Below the pieces are notes generated by a model, which saw nothing but the letters and a program-made list of their open reading frames with translations, ran no database searches and was not told the origin of the DNA. The position numbers and the translations under genes are program-made. From assembly GCF_900103345.1 (NCBI RefSeq), contig NZ_LT629702.1:1674001-1738000 (forward strand): a stretch of DNA of 64,000 bases, read 5' to 3'. This DNA is from Pseudomonas azotoformans (GTDB taxonomy: Bacteria; Pseudomonadota; Gammaproteobacteria; Pseudomonadales; Pseudomonadaceae). This document shows positions 7,667-17,216 of the stretch, piece by piece; position 1 is the stretch's first letter; every line of letters starts with the position of its first letter.

Positions 7667-9043
7667 ATGCCCACGCTGCCCCGCCCCGCCGTGCTCGAAC
7701 TGATCGGCAACACGCCGCTGGTTCGGGTCAGCCGGTTCGATACCGGCCCTTGCACGCTGTTTCTCAAACTCGAATCCCAGAACCCCGGCGGCTCCATCAA
7801 GGACCGCATCGGCCTGGCCATGATCGACGCCGCCGAACGTGACGGGCGCCTGCGCCCCGGTGGCACCATCATCGAAGCCACCGCCGGCAACACCGGCCTG
7901 GGCCTGGCGCTGGTCGGCCGCGCCAAAGGTTACCGAGTGGTGTTGGTGGTGCCCGACAAGATGTCCACGGAAAAAGTACTGCACCTAAAGGCCATGGGCG
8001 CCGAGGTGCATATCACCCGTTCCGATGTGGGCAAGGGCCACCCCGAGTATTACCAGGACGTGGCCGCACGCCTGGCCAAGGACATTCCAGATGCGTTTTT
8101 CGCCGACCAGTTCAACAACCCGGCCAACCCCCTGGCCCACGAAACCAGCACCGCGCCGGAGATCTGGGCGCAAACCCAGCATGATGTGGATGCGATCGTG
8201 GTGGGTGTCGGCTCAGCCGGCACCCTCACCGGCCTGACGCGCTTCTTCAAGCGCGTGCAACCGGAGCTGCAAATGGTGCTCGCCGACCCCGTGGGTTCGG
8301 TGATGGCCGAGTACAGCCGCAGTGGCAAGCTGGAAACGCCAGGCTCATGGGCCGTAGAAGGCATCGGCGAAGACTTCATCCCGTCGATTGCCGACCTGTC
8401 CAGCGTGCGCCATGCCTATTCCATCAGCGATGAAGAAAGCTTCGACCACGCCCGCCAACTGCTCAAGGCCGAGGGCATTCTCGGCGGCTCGTCCACCGGC
8501 ACCCTGCTCGCCGCTGCCCTGCGTTACTGCCGCGAACAGACCACGCCCAAGCGTGTGGTCACCTTTGTCTGCGACACCGGCACGCGCTACCTGTCGAAGG
8601 TCTACAACGACCAATGGATGAACGACGCCGGCCTGTTGCACTACAAACACTACGGCGACCTGCGCGACTTGATTGCGCGGCGCTTCGAAGACGGCCGCGT
8701 GATCAGCGTGAGCCCCGATGACACCCTGCTCACCGCGTTCCAGCGCATGCGCCTGGCGGATGTATCGCAACTACCGGTACTGGTGGACGGCCAGCAACTG
8801 GTCGGTGTGATCGATGAATCCGACATCCTGCTCGGCCTGCACCAGGACGCCAGCCACTTCACGATGAACGTCGCCAGCGCCATGACCACGTCCCTGCAAA
8901 CCCTGGCCCCCAGCGCCAGCCTCGCGCAATTGCAAGCGGAGCTGGATCGCGGCCTGGTCGCCATCATTGCCGACGCGTCGGGCTTCCATGGCCTGATCAC
9001 CCGCGTCGACCTGCTCAACCACCTACGGAGATCCCTTGCATGA
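7667..9043 (+). CDS. Cystathionine beta-synthase with C-terminal CBS-domain pair
   Basis: 458 residues. The PLP core has GGSIKDR (Schiff-base Lys at about 46), the substrate loop TAGNTG at about 70, and GGSSTGT binding the PLP phosphate. Residues about 335-458 form two CBS domains (VSPDDTLLTAFQRM, then VASAMTTSLQTLAPS), as in regulated cystathionine beta-synthases that condense homocysteine with serine. ATG 7667 is chosen because family homology begins there; the in-frame stretch back to 7550 looks non-coding and contains a small GTCCGGT/ACCGGAC hairpin (7579-7596). It overlaps the next gene by ATGA. Confidence 0.9.
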   Translation: MPTLPRPAVLELIGNTPLVRVSRFDTGPCTLFLKLESQNPGGSIKDRIGLAMIDAAERDGRLRPGGTIIEATAGNTGLGLALVGRAKGYRVVLVVPDKMSTEKVLHLKAMGAEVHITRSDVGKGHPEYYQDVAARLAKDIPDAFFADQFNNPANPLAHETSTAPEIWAQTQHDVDAIVVGVGSAGTLTGLTRFFKRVQPELQMVLADPVGSVMAEYSRSGKLETPGSWAVEGIGEDFIPSIADLSSVRHAYSISDEESFDHARQLLKAEGILGGSSTGTLLAAALRYCREQTTPKRVVTFVCDTGTRYLSKVYNDQWMNDAGLLHYKHYGDLRDLIARRFEDGRVISVSPDDTLLTAFQRMRLADVSQLPVLVDGQQLVGVIDESDILLGLHQDASHFTMNVASAMTTSLQTLAPSASLAQLQAELDRGLVAIIADASGFHGLITRVDLLNHLRRSLA

Positions 9044-10206
9044 GTCAGTCCGATAAAAGTGCGTTTGCCACCCGCGTGATCCATGCCGGGCAATCTCCCG
9101 ACCCGACCACTGGCGCGCTGATGCCGCCGATCTACGCCAACTCCACCTACCTGCAAGACAGCCCCGGCGTGCACAAAGGCTTCGACTACGGCCGCTCCCA
9201 CAACCCCACGCGGTTTGCCCTGGAGCGTTGCGTGGCCGACCTCGAAGGCGGCAGCCAGGCGTTTGCCTTTGCCTCCGGGCTGGCGGCGATTTCGACGGTG
9301 TTGGAGCTGTTGGACGCCGGCGCCCATATCGTCTCCGGCAATGACCTGTACGGCGGCACCTTCCGCCTGTTCGACAAGGTGCGCCAACGCAGCGCCGGGC
9401 ACCGCTTCAGCTTTGTCGACCTGAGTGACCTGTCGGCGTTTGAAGCAAGTTTGCAGGACGACACGCGCATGGTCTGGGTCGAAACCCCAAGCAACCCGCT
9501 GCTGAGCCTCACCGACCTCAGCGCCATTGCGCGCCTCTGCCGCGCTCGCGGGATCATCTGTGTGGCCGACAACACCTTCGCCAGCCCGTGGATCCAGCGC
9601 CCGCTGGAGCTGGGCTTTGATGTGGTGGTGCACTCCACCACCAAATACCTCAACGGCCACTCCGACGTAATAGGCGGCATTGCCATCGTCGGCGACAACC
9701 CCGAACTGGCTGAACGCCTGGGCTTTTTGCAGAACTCGGTCGGCGCCATCGCCGGGCCCTTCGACGCCTTCCTCACCCTGCGCGGTGTGAAAACCCTGGC
9801 CCTGCGCATGGAGCGCCATTGCAGCAACGCCCTCGACCTGGCCACCTGGCTGGAACAACAGCCGCAAGTGGCGCGGGTTTACTACCCGGGCCTCACGTCC
9901 CACCCGCAGCATGAACTGGCGCGCAAACAGATGCGTGGGTTTGGCGGGATGATTTCAATCGACCTGAACAGCGACCTGGCCGGCGCCAGGCGCTTCCTGG
10001 AAAACGTCAGGATCTTCGCCCTGGCCGAAAGCCTCGGCGGCGTGGAAAGCCTGATCGAACACCCGGCGATCATGACCCACGCCAGCATCCCGGCGGCGAC
10101 GCGGGCGCAGTTGGGGATTGGTGATGGGTTGGTGCGGTTGTCGGTGGGGGTTGAGGATGTGGAGGATCTGCGTGCGGACCTGGCCCAGGCCCTGAAAAAA
10201 ATCTAA
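9040..10206 (+). CDS. Cystathionine gamma-lyase / gamma-synthase family PLP enzyme
   Basis: 388 residues of the Cys/Met metabolism PLP family: the N-terminal TRVIHAGQSPDPTTGA, SRSHNPTR-like YGRSHNPTRFALE, FASGLAAIST, and DVVVHSTTKYLNGHSDVIGG carrying the PLP Lys. With the upstream cystathionine beta-synthase (ATGA overlap, translational coupling) the likely role is reverse transsulfuration, cleaving cystathionine to cysteine and 2-oxobutyrate. Sequence alone cannot separate lyase from synthase, but the operon partner favours the lyase. Confidence 0.9.
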   Translation: MSQSDKSAFATRVIHAGQSPDPTTGALMPPIYANSTYLQDSPGVHKGFDYGRSHNPTRFALERCVADLEGGSQAFAFASGLAAISTVLELLDAGAHIVSGNDLYGGTFRLFDKVRQRSAGHRFSFVDLSDLSAFEASLQDDTRMVWVETPSNPLLSLTDLSAIARLCRARGIICVADNTFASPWIQRPLELGFDVVVHSTTKYLNGHSDVIGGIAIVGDNPELAERLGFLQNSVGAIAGPFDAFLTLRGVKTLALRMERHCSNALDLATWLEQQPQVARVYYPGLTSHPQHELARKQMRGFGGMISIDLNSDLAGARRFLENVRIFALAESLGGVESLIEHPAIMTHASIPAATRAQLGIGDGLVRLSVGVEDVEDLRADLAQALKKI

Positions 10207-10217
10207 ATAGCGCTGAT

Positions 10218-10327
10218 CCCCCTGTAGGAGCGAGCTTGCTCGCGAAGATCGACAACGATGACGCGGGGCATCTGGAGCCCCGCGCTGTTCTTGGGTTTTT
10301 CGCGAGCAAGCTCGCTCCTACAGGGGG
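10218..10327. repeat. REPIN (paired inverted REP sequences), family A copy 1
   Basis: Two 29-nt arms built on GTAGGAGCGAGCTTGCTCGCGA (10218-10246 and 10299-10327) are perfect inverted repeats. A further 7-bp stem (GCGGGGC/GCCCCGC, 10263-10283) lies in the loop. It fills the gap between the convergent gamma-lyase and YcaO genes. A homologous copy in opposite orientation, loop included, is at 32619-32728. Such elements are non-autonomous repeats mobilised by RAYT transposases; no RAYT gene is in this window. Confidence 0.93.
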
Positions 10328-10336
10328 TGGCGAATG

Positions 10337-12535
10337 TCAGGCCGAGGTGACCTTGGCCCGCGCCGCATGCAGCTTCTTGTAGCTGTCGATCAAACGCAGA
10401 TGCCGGTCCAGCCCTTCCAGCTTCATGCTGGTCGGCGTTAGGCCATAGAAGCGCACATCACCCTTCACCGAGCCAATCACCGCGTCCATCCGCTCATCAC
10501 CGAACATGCGGCGGAAGTTGGCTTCGTAGTCGGCCAGTTCCAGGTCGTCGTCCAGTTCCATCTCCAGCACTGCATTCATCGCCTGGTAGAACAGGCCACG
10601 CTCGACGGTGTTGTCGTTGTATTGCAGGAACATCTCCACGCACTCCTTGGCCTCTTCATATTGCTGCAAGGCCAGGAAGATCAGCAGTTTCAGTTCCAGG
10701 ATGGTCAGCTGGCCCCAGGCGGTGTTGTCGTCGAACTCGATGCCGATCAGGGTGGTGATATCGGTGTAGTCGTCCAGTTCGCTTTCGATCAGGCGCTCGA
10801 CCAACGCTTGCAATTCTTCCTCGTTGAGGCGATGCAGGTTGAGGATGTCCTCGCGGAAAAACAGGGCCTTGTTGGTGTTGTCCCAGATCAGGTCATCCAC
10901 CGGGTAGATTTCCGAGTAGTCCGGCACGAGGATGCGGCAGGCGGTGGCGCCGAGGTGTTCGTACACGGCCATGTACGACTCTTTGCCCATGCCTTCGAGA
11001 ATGCCGAACAGGGTCGCGGCTTCCTGGGCATTCGAGTCTGCGCCTTCGCCGGTGAAGTCCCACTCAACGAACTCGTAATCCGACTGGGCACTGAAGAAGC
11101 GCCATGACACCACGCCACTGGAGTCGATGAAGTGCTCGACGAAGTTGTTCGGCTCGGTCACCGCCTGGCCTTCGAAGGTTGGCTGCGGCAGATCGTTCAG
11201 CCCTTCAAAGCTGCGGCCTTGCAGCAGTTCGGTAAGGCTGCGCTCCAGTGCCACTTCCAGGCTTGGGTGCGCGCCGAAGGAGGCAAACACGCCGCCGGTG
11301 CGCGGGTTCATCAGGGTCACGCACATCACCGGGAATTCACCGCCCAGGGAGGCGTCTTTGACCAACACCGGGAAGCCCTGGGCTTCGAGGCCCTGGATGC
11401 CGGCGAGAATGCCGGGGTACTTGGCCAGCACCTCAGCCGGTACGTCCGGCAAGGCGAATTCGCCTTCAATGATTTCACGCTTCACGGCGCGCTCGAAGAT
11501 CTCCGACAGGCACTGCACCTGCGCTTCGGCCAGGGTGTTGCCGGCGCTCATGCCGTTGCTGAGGTAGAGGTTTTCGATCAGGTTGGACGGGAAGTACACC
11601 ACTTCGCCGTCCGACTGGCGCACGAACGGCAGCGAAACAATGCCGCGCTGTTCATTGCCGGAGTTGGTGTCGAACAGGTGCGAACCACGCAGCTCGCCGT
11701 CGCGGTTGTAGACCTTGAGGCAGTAGGCATCGAGGATTTCGCTCGGCAGTTCGTCATCAGGTCCTGGTTGGAACCAGCGCTCATCCGGGTAATGCACGAA
11801 CGGCGCGTTGGCCAGTTCCTCGCCCCAGAACTGATCGTTGTAGAAGAAGTTGCAATTGAGGCGCTCGATGAACTCGCCGAGTGCCGACGCCAGGGCGCCC
11901 TCTTTGGTCGCGCCCTTGCCGTTGGTAAAGCACATCGGCGAATGCGCATCGCGGATATGCAACGACCAGACGTTGGGCACGATATTGCGCCACGACGCGA
12001 TCTCGATCTTCATGCCCAGGCCGGCGAGGATGCCGGACATGTTGGCGATGGTCTGTTCCAGCGGCAGGTCCTTGCCGGCGATGTAGGTGCCGCCCTCGGA
12101 CGTCGAGTTCGGCATGAGCAAGGCCTGGGCATCGGCGTCGAGGTTCTCGACTTCTTCGATGACGAATTCAGGCCCGGCCTGCACCACTTTTTTTACGGTG
12201 CAACGGTCGATGGAACGCAAAATGCCCTGGCGATCCTTCTCGGAAATATCCGCGGGTAACTCGACCTGGATCTTGAAGATCTGGTTATAGCGATTTTCCG
12301 GGTCGACGATGTTGTTCTGCGACAGGCGAATATTGTCGGTGGGGATATTGCGTGTCTGGCAATACAGCTTCACGAAGTACGCCGCGCACAGCGCCGACGA
12401 CGCCAGGAAGTAATCGAATGGCCCAGGTGCCGAGCCATCGCCTTTGTAGCGGATGGGCTGGTCGGCAATCACCGTGAAGTCATCGAACTTGGCTTCAAGC
12501 CGGAGGTTGTCGAGAAAGTTGACCTTGATTTCCAT
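10337..12535 (-). CDS. OsmC domain/YcaO domain fusion protein
   Basis: 732 residues. Residues 1-140 are an OsmC/Ohr-like domain (GDGSAPGPFDYFLASSALCAAYFV). Residues about 150-570 are a YcaO domain (GKGATKEGALASALGEFIER with ATP/Mg ligands; EAQVQCLSEIFERAVK). The C-terminal ~150 residues are helical and acidic. YcaO enzymes activate backbone amides with ATP. This OsmC-YcaO arrangement matches the E. coli YcaO type, linked genetically to RimO-dependent beta-methylthiolation of ribosomal protein S12, not the peptide-natural-product type. No precursor peptide or partner cyclase is adjacent. It is monocistronic. Confidence 0.9.
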   Translation of the reverse strand: MEIKVNFLDNLRLEAKFDDFTVIADQPIRYKGDGSAPGPFDYFLASSALCAAYFVKLYCQTRNIPTDNIRLSQNNIVDPENRYNQIFKIQVELPADISEKDRQGILRSIDRCTVKKVVQAGPEFVIEEVENLDADAQALLMPNSTSEGGTYIAGKDLPLEQTIANMSGILAGLGMKIEIASWRNIVPNVWSLHIRDAHSPMCFTNGKGATKEGALASALGEFIERLNCNFFYNDQFWGEELANAPFVHYPDERWFQPGPDDELPSEILDAYCLKVYNRDGELRGSHLFDTNSGNEQRGIVSLPFVRQSDGEVVYFPSNLIENLYLSNGMSAGNTLAEAQVQCLSEIFERAVKREIIEGEFALPDVPAEVLAKYPGILAGIQGLEAQGFPVLVKDASLGGEFPVMCVTLMNPRTGGVFASFGAHPSLEVALERSLTELLQGRSFEGLNDLPQPTFEGQAVTEPNNFVEHFIDSSGVVSWRFFSAQSDYEFVEWDFTGEGADSNAQEAATLFGILEGMGKESYMAVYEHLGATACRILVPDYSEIYPVDDLIWDNTNKALFFREDILNLHRLNEEELQALVERLIESELDDYTDITTLIGIEFDDNTAWGQLTILELKLLIFLALQQYEEAKECVEMFLQYNDNTVERGLFYQAMNAVLEMELDDDLELADYEANFRRMFGDERMDAVIGSVKGDVRFYGLTPTSMKLEGLDRHLRLIDSYKKLHAARAKVTSA

Positions 12536-12697
12536 GGGGGCACACCAGAATAACGGCTAAACAAAAATGGCCGCCATTATGAGGGGTTTCACTGGCAAGT
12601 TTCAGGCTTTTGACCAGCGGCTGGCGAATTGACCCATATGGATTAACCTTTTCGCAGTTGGCGCCGATGGACTGAGGGCAACCAGGGAGTAGTCGGA

Positions 12698-14263
12698 ATG
12701 CGCAATAACCAGCCCGTAACACAGCGTGAGATTTCCCTCGCGCCTTCGCAAAAACTCATCTCCGCCACGGATGTAAGAGGTGTCATCACTTACTGCAACG
12801 ACGCCTTTGTCGAGATCAGCGGCTTTGAACGCACCGACCTGATCGGCGCGCCGCAGAACATCGTGCGCCATCCGGATGTACCGCCCGCCGTGTTTGCGCA
12901 CATGTGGAGTGCGCTCAAGCAAGGCCTGCCGTGGATGGGCATCGTCAAGAACCGCTCGAAAAACGGCGATCACTATTGGGTCAACGCCTACGTCACCCCG
13001 ATCTTCGATGGCAGCCAGCTCGTCGGTTTCGAGTCGGTGCGGGTCAAGCCCACGGCTGATGAAATCCGCCGGGCCCAGGCCCTCTATCAACGTATCAGCC
13101 AAGGTAAGCCGGGCGTGCCGCGCCAGGACGCCTGGCTGCCGGCCGCGATCAGTTGCGTGCCCTACGTGGCCACCGCAGTGGCCGGCAGCCTCGCCGGTCT
13201 GTCCCTCGACGCGCCGCTGGCAATTGCCGTGGCCGTCGCCGTCGCGGTGCCAGTGGGCGTGCTCTGCTCACGCTGGCGCCAAGGCAGCACCTTGCGCCTG
13301 TTGCAGGGCGTTGAGCCCTCGACGTCGGACGCCTTGATCGCGCAGATGTACAGCGATGCCAGCGGCCCGCAGGCACGTTTGGAGACCGCGTTCCAAAGCC
13401 AGGCAGCGCGCCTGAAAACCTGCCTCACCCGTCTGCAGGACAGCGCCGAACAATTGAGCGCCCTGGCCGGGCAATCCGATCAGTTGGCCACCGCCAGCTC
13501 CAAGGGCCTGGACCGCCAGCGCGTCGAAACCGAACAGGTCTCGGCCGCCGTCAACCAGATGGCCGCCACTACCCAGGAAGTCGCCAGCCACGTCCAGCGC
13601 ACGGCGGATGCCACCCAGCAAGCCAATGTGCTGACCGGGCGCGGCCGGGAAGTCGCGCGGGACACCCGTGAGGCCATCGAGCGCTTGTCCAGCGTGGTCA
13701 GCGAAACCGGCGCGACCGTAGCGCAACTGGCGCGGGACAGCGACGAAATCGGCAGCGTGGTAGACGTAATCAAGGCGATTGCCGACCAGACCAACCTGCT
13801 GGCCCTCAACGCCGCCATTGAAGCCGCGCGTGCCGGTGAGCAAGGCCGCGGCTTTGCCGTGGTCGCCGATGAAGTGCGCCAACTGGCACAGCGCACGTCG
13901 CAGTCCACCACCCAGATCCACGGGCTGATTACCCAGTTGCAGGCGTCGTCCAACAACGCCGTGCAAAGCATGGAACACGGCCAGCGCCAGGCCCAGGAAG
14001 GCGTGGCCTGGGTGCTGGAGGCGGATCAGGCCCTGGTGGGCATCAGCGAGGCGGTGTCGCATATCACCGACATGACCACCCAGATCGCCGCCGCCACCGA
14101 GGAACAGAGCGCGGTGGCGGAAGAGATCAGCCGCAACATCACCACCATCGCCGAACTGGCCGACCAGACGTCGATCCAGGCCCATCAATCCACCGACCTG
14201 AGCAAGGAACTGACGAACACGGCGTCCACCCAATATGCGTTGGTTGAGCGGTTCAATCGCTGA
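12698..14263 (+). CDS. aer: Aer-type aerotaxis/energy-taxis receptor (PAS plus MCP signalling domain)
   Basis: 521 residues. [11 protein letters not shown] and the following PAS domain ([20 protein letters not shown]..., to about residue 110) match the FAD-binding Aer receptors of pseudomonads. A hydrophobic hairpin at about 145-190 anchors it in the membrane without a periplasmic domain. The cytoplasmic signalling domain follows, with its CheA/CheW-contacting tip at about 355-395 ([20 protein letters not shown]). It senses redox state and steers flagellar motion. GGGAG sits 9 bp before the ATG. Transcribed alone, divergently from the YcaO gene. Confidence 0.9.
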   Translation: MRNNQPVTQREISLAPSQKLISATDVRGVITYCNDAFVEISGFERTDLIGAPQNIVRHPDVPPAVFAHMWSALKQGLPWMGIVKNRSKNGDHYWVNAYVTPIFDGSQLVGFESVRVKPTADEIRRAQALYQRISQGKPGVPRQDAWLPAAISCVPYVATAVAGSLAGLSLDAPLAIAVAVAVAVPVGVLCSRWRQGSTLRLLQGVEPSTSDALIAQMYSDASGPQARLETAFQSQAARLKTCLTRLQDSAEQLSALAGQSDQLATASSKGLDRQRVETEQVSAAVNQMAATTQEVASHVQRTADATQQANVLTGRGREVARDTREAIERLSSVVSETGATVAQLARDSDEIGSVVDVIKAIADQTNLLALNAAIEAARAGEQGRGFAVVADEVRQLAQRTSQSTTQIHGLITQLQASSNNAVQSMEHGQRQAQEGVAWVLEADQALVGISEAVSHITDMTTQIAAATEEQSAVAEEISRNITTIAELADQTSIQAHQSTDLSKELTNTASTQYALVERFNR

Positions 14264-14330
14264 GCCGCTGCTGAATGCCTGGCTAGCAGGTGTCCTCGGC
14301 TAGCCGGTGCCCTGTGGCTGGCAGCTGTCC

Positions 14331-14465
14331 TGTGGTGAGCGGGCTTGCCCCGCGTTGGGCTGCGCAGCAGCCCCATCAATGATGGGCGCGGTGTGCCAGG
14401 TACTCCTCAGGGTCTGGTTTTGGGGCTGCTGCGCAGCCCAGCGCGGGGCAAGCCCGCTCACCACA
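14331..14465. repeat. Long inverted repeat, REP-like family B copy 1
   Basis: Two 44-nt arms (14331-14374 and 14422-14465) are inverted copies with one mismatch, built on GAGCGGGCTTGCCCCGCG followed by a GGGCTGCGCAGCAGCCC block. The loop is 47 nt. Degenerate direct copies of CTCACCACAACAAGC follow to 14503. A second copy lies at 29229-29364. This accounts for most of the gap 14264-14552. Confidence 0.9.
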
Positions 14466-14552
14466 ACAAGCTGGCTCACCACAACAAGCCCGCTCACCAC
14501 AAAAAATCGCGATATGCTGAGGCTCACCTCCACCCATTCACGAAGCCCACCC

Positions 14553-15173
14553 ATGTCCATCACGGATAACCTCCTCGCCTTCACCTTCGCCGCCACCCTG
14601 CTGACGCTCACACCCGGCCTCGATACAGCCCTGGTGCTCAGGACCGCCACAGTGGAAGGCAAGCGCCAGGCGCTGCAAGCCACGCTGGGCATCAATGCCG
14701 GCTGCCTGCTGTGGGGCGCTGCGGTTGCCTTCGGTCTGGGCGCGTTGATCGCCGTGTCGGAAGTCGCCTTCAACCTGCTCAAGTACTGCGGCGCCGCCTA
14801 CCTGGCCTGGCTGGGCTTGAACATGCTGCTGCGTCCGCGCCGCTCACTGGCCGGCGCCGAGGTGCAGGGCAAGCCGGCCGGCAATTGGTTTATCAAAGGC
14901 ATGCTGGGCAACGTGCTCAACCCCAAGGTGGGGATTTTCTACGTGTCGTTCCTGCCGCAGTTCATCCCCCAGGGCCAGCCGTTGATCCTGTGGACGTTCG
15001 GCCTGGTCGGCATCCATGTGCTGCTCGGCCTGTTGTGGTCATTGGTGTTGATCGGCGCCACGCAACCGCTGTCCGGGTTTATGCGCCGGGAAAAGGTGAT
15101 CCAGTGGATGGACCGCACCACCGGCATGATCTTTGTGGTGTTTGCCGCGCGCCTCGCGTTCAGCAAGCGCTGA
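14553..15173 (+). CDS. LysE-family translocator
   Basis: 206 residues with six hydrophobic stretches, the family motif LTLTPGLDTALVLRTA near the start and GNVLNPKVGIFYVSFLPQF in the middle. It is an inner-membrane exporter of amino acids or similar metabolites, only distantly similar to the LysE protein at 1615. The ATG at 14553 is chosen because everything upstream in frame is translated repeat DNA. Its end overlaps the convergent MFS gene by 14 bp. Confidence 0.88.
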   Translation: MSITDNLLAFTFAATLLTLTPGLDTALVLRTATVEGKRQALQATLGINAGCLLWGAAVAFGLGALIAVSEVAFNLLKYCGAAYLAWLGLNMLLRPRRSLAGAEVQGKPAGNWFIKGMLGNVLNPKVGIFYVSFLPQFIPQGQPLILWTFGLVGIHVLLGLLWSLVLIGATQPLSGFMRREKVIQWMDRTTGMIFVVFAARLAFSKR

Positions 15174-16338
15174 GCAGCGGCCTTTTCGCCAGTAGCACCC
15201 ACGCCACCAACGCCGACAGTGCCACCGCCACCGCCCCCGCCAGGTACACCGATGCCACGCCTGCCGCACCAGCCAAGGCGCCCGCCAACGGGCTGGTGAT
15301 GCCGAGCGAAATATCCAGGAACGCCACATAAGCGCCCATCGCCAGCCCACGGGTTTGCGGCGGAGCGCGTTTGATCGCTTCCACCCCGAATCCCGGAAAC
15401 GCCAGCGAATAACCGAAGCCCGTGAGCGCGGCGCCCAGATACGCCATCAACGGATCGTTAGCGCCCCAGATCAGCAACTGCCCCGCCGCCTCGACCAACA
15501 CGCAGACCAGCGCGACCTTCGCCCCGCCCAGCTTGTCCGGCAGATGCCCGAAGAACAGCCGCGCACCGATAAACGCCACACCGAACGCGGTGAAGGCGAA
15601 CGACGCATTGTCCCAGTCCCTGGCCGCAAACAGCAGCGCGACGAAGGCAGCAATGACCCCGGAGCCGATGCTGGAAAATGCCAGCCCCAGGCCCGGCAGC
15701 CAGACGGCCCCGAGTACCGAGTAGAACGACGTCCGCCGCTGGCTGGTCGGTGCGACGCCCTTCGCACCGACCACGATGCCAAACGCCAGCAACGGCATGA
15801 TCAAGCTCGCAATGGACAGCCCACTGAACCCCCATTGGCTGTTGATTGCCACACCCAACGGCGCACCCAGCGCGAAGGCGGCGTACATCGCGATACCGAT
15901 CCAGGCCATCACCTTACCGGTATTCTGTGGCCCTACCAGCCCCATGCCCCAGCCCATGGAACCGGTGATGACCAGGCTTTCGCCCAGCGCCAGCACCACA
16001 CGCCCGGCCAGCAGCACCCACACCGATAGCACTGGCGAATCGACAAACGCCAGGGAAGCGAGATAGAACAACCCTGAACTGGCCGCCACCAGCATGCCCA
16101 GCAACATCGCGCGCTTGGGGCCACGCATATCGGCAAAATTGCCGGCCCAGGATCGCGACAGCAACGCCGCCGCGAATTGCGCGCCAATCACCACGCCCAC
16201 CACCAGCGTGCCCATGCCCAACGTCTGATTCAGGTGCAAGGGCAACACGGGCAACTGCATGCCGATAATCAGGAAGCCGATGAATACCGCCAGGGTGATC
16301 GGCAGCATATTCAGCAGTACGGATTTGTGTTGTGTCAT
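15160..16338 (-). CDS. MFS transporter (YhhS/UPF0226-like drug-efflux type)
   Basis: 392 residues from ATG 16338, with about 12 membrane spans. The loop 2-3 MFS signature reads GNFADMRGPKRAMLLG, and GRLFFGHLPDKLGG-like ARLFFGHLPDKLGGAKVAL marks the second half. The overall pattern resembles YhhS-type proton-driven efflux proteins. The longer in-frame extension to 16485 is Arg/Pro-rich and overlaps the frameshifted SDR gene, so it is rejected. It follows that gene on the same strand after a 13-bp gap. Confidence 0.86.
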   Translation of the reverse strand: MTQHKSVLLNMLPITLAVFIGFLIIGMQLPVLPLHLNQTLGMGTLVVGVVIGAQFAAALLSRSWAGNFADMRGPKRAMLLGMLVAASSGLFYLASLAFVDSPVLSVWVLLAGRVVLALGESLVITGSMGWGMGLVGPQNTGKVMAWIGIAMYAAFALGAPLGVAINSQWGFSGLSIASLIMPLLAFGIVVGAKGVAPTSQRRTSFYSVLGAVWLPGLGLAFSSIGSGVIAAFVALLFAARDWDNASFAFTAFGVAFIGARLFFGHLPDKLGGAKVALVCVLVEAAGQLLIWGANDPLMAYLGAALTGFGYSLAFPGFGVEAIKRAPPQTRGLAMGAYVAFLDISLGITSPLAGALAGAAGVASVYLAGAVAVALSALVAWVLLAKRPLLSAC

Positions 16339-16351
16339 GAAAATCGTTCTC

Positions 16352-17201
16352 TCAGTGCCTGAAGTAATCGGCGTGATCAAGGTCCACCAGCAGACCGGGC
16401 CCGACCGGCGTCCATCGCAGCAATTCGCGGGTCTGGTCACTGGACACGGCCATGTCCGCACCGGCCATATTGGCGAACCAGCCAAAATGTTCGCGTGGCC
16501 GCGACTCCACCGGCAAACCCAGCCGACGCCCGATCACTTCGGCAATCGCCTTGAACGGTACCGCCTGGTCCGCGACCGCGTGATACGCCGCTTGAGTCAA
16601 GCCATCGTCCAGCACTCGGCGATACACCCGCGCCGCATCGCTGCGGTGGACGCCCGACCAGCAGTTCTGCCCCTCCCCGATGTACGCCGACACGCCGGTT
16701 TCGCGGGCCAGGCGGATCAGGATCGGCAGGAAACCATGGTCGCCCACCCCATGCACCGACGGCGCCAGGCGCACCGCGTTCGGCCAGGGCCCGCGCCGTA
16801 GATTCGGATTTGCGCGGGGAAGCGGCGCTCGGCAGATCCGCTTCGGTGGCGCCACGTGCCAGGCCGGACAAACCCGAGGTGACAATCAGCGGCGTGTCCG
16901 AGCCTTTCAACACACTCTCCAGGGCCTCGATCACCCGGCGGTCCTGCTCGCAGTTTTCGACGAACCGCGAGAAGTCATGGTTGAACGCGGTATGGATCAC
17001 CGCATCAGCCGTCCATGCGGCGCGGCGCAAGGTGTCCAGGTCATCCAACGTGCCGCGCAGCACCTTGGCGCCGGTGGCGGCAAGGGCGCGGGCCTTATCC
17101 TCGGAGCGGGCCAGGCCGGTCACCAGGTAGCCGGCGCCGATCAGGTCCTTCACCACTTCAGAGCCCACCCAGCCGGTGGCGCCCGTGACAAATACGTGCA
17201 T
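16352..17201 (-). pseudogene. NAD-dependent epimerase/SDR gene disrupted by a frameshift
   Basis: From ATG 17201 the frame reads MHVFVTGATGWVGSEVVKDL, an extended-SDR Rossmann start, and stays SDR-like through SAASPRKSEST and ALAERG. At about 16770-16780 the homology jumps frame: the continuation VRLAPSVHGVGDHGF and the SDR C-terminal half lie in another frame, ending at 16352. The two halves together give ~283 residues, a full-length protein of this family. Residues between ALAERG and VRLAPS also look short, suggesting a small deletion rather than a single lost base. A sequencing error is possible. Confidence 0.82.
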
Positions 17202-17216
17202 AAGGCGGCTCCTCGT

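Noticed and set aside
14460..14510. Short direct repeats CTCACCACAACAAGC that could suggest a CRISPR array
   Set aside because: Units are adjacent and degenerate, with no spacers and no cas genes; they are tails of the REP-like repeat.
14307..14552. In-frame extension of the LysE gene through the repeat
   Set aside because: It is translated REP-like inverted repeat DNA; the LysE family begins at 14553.
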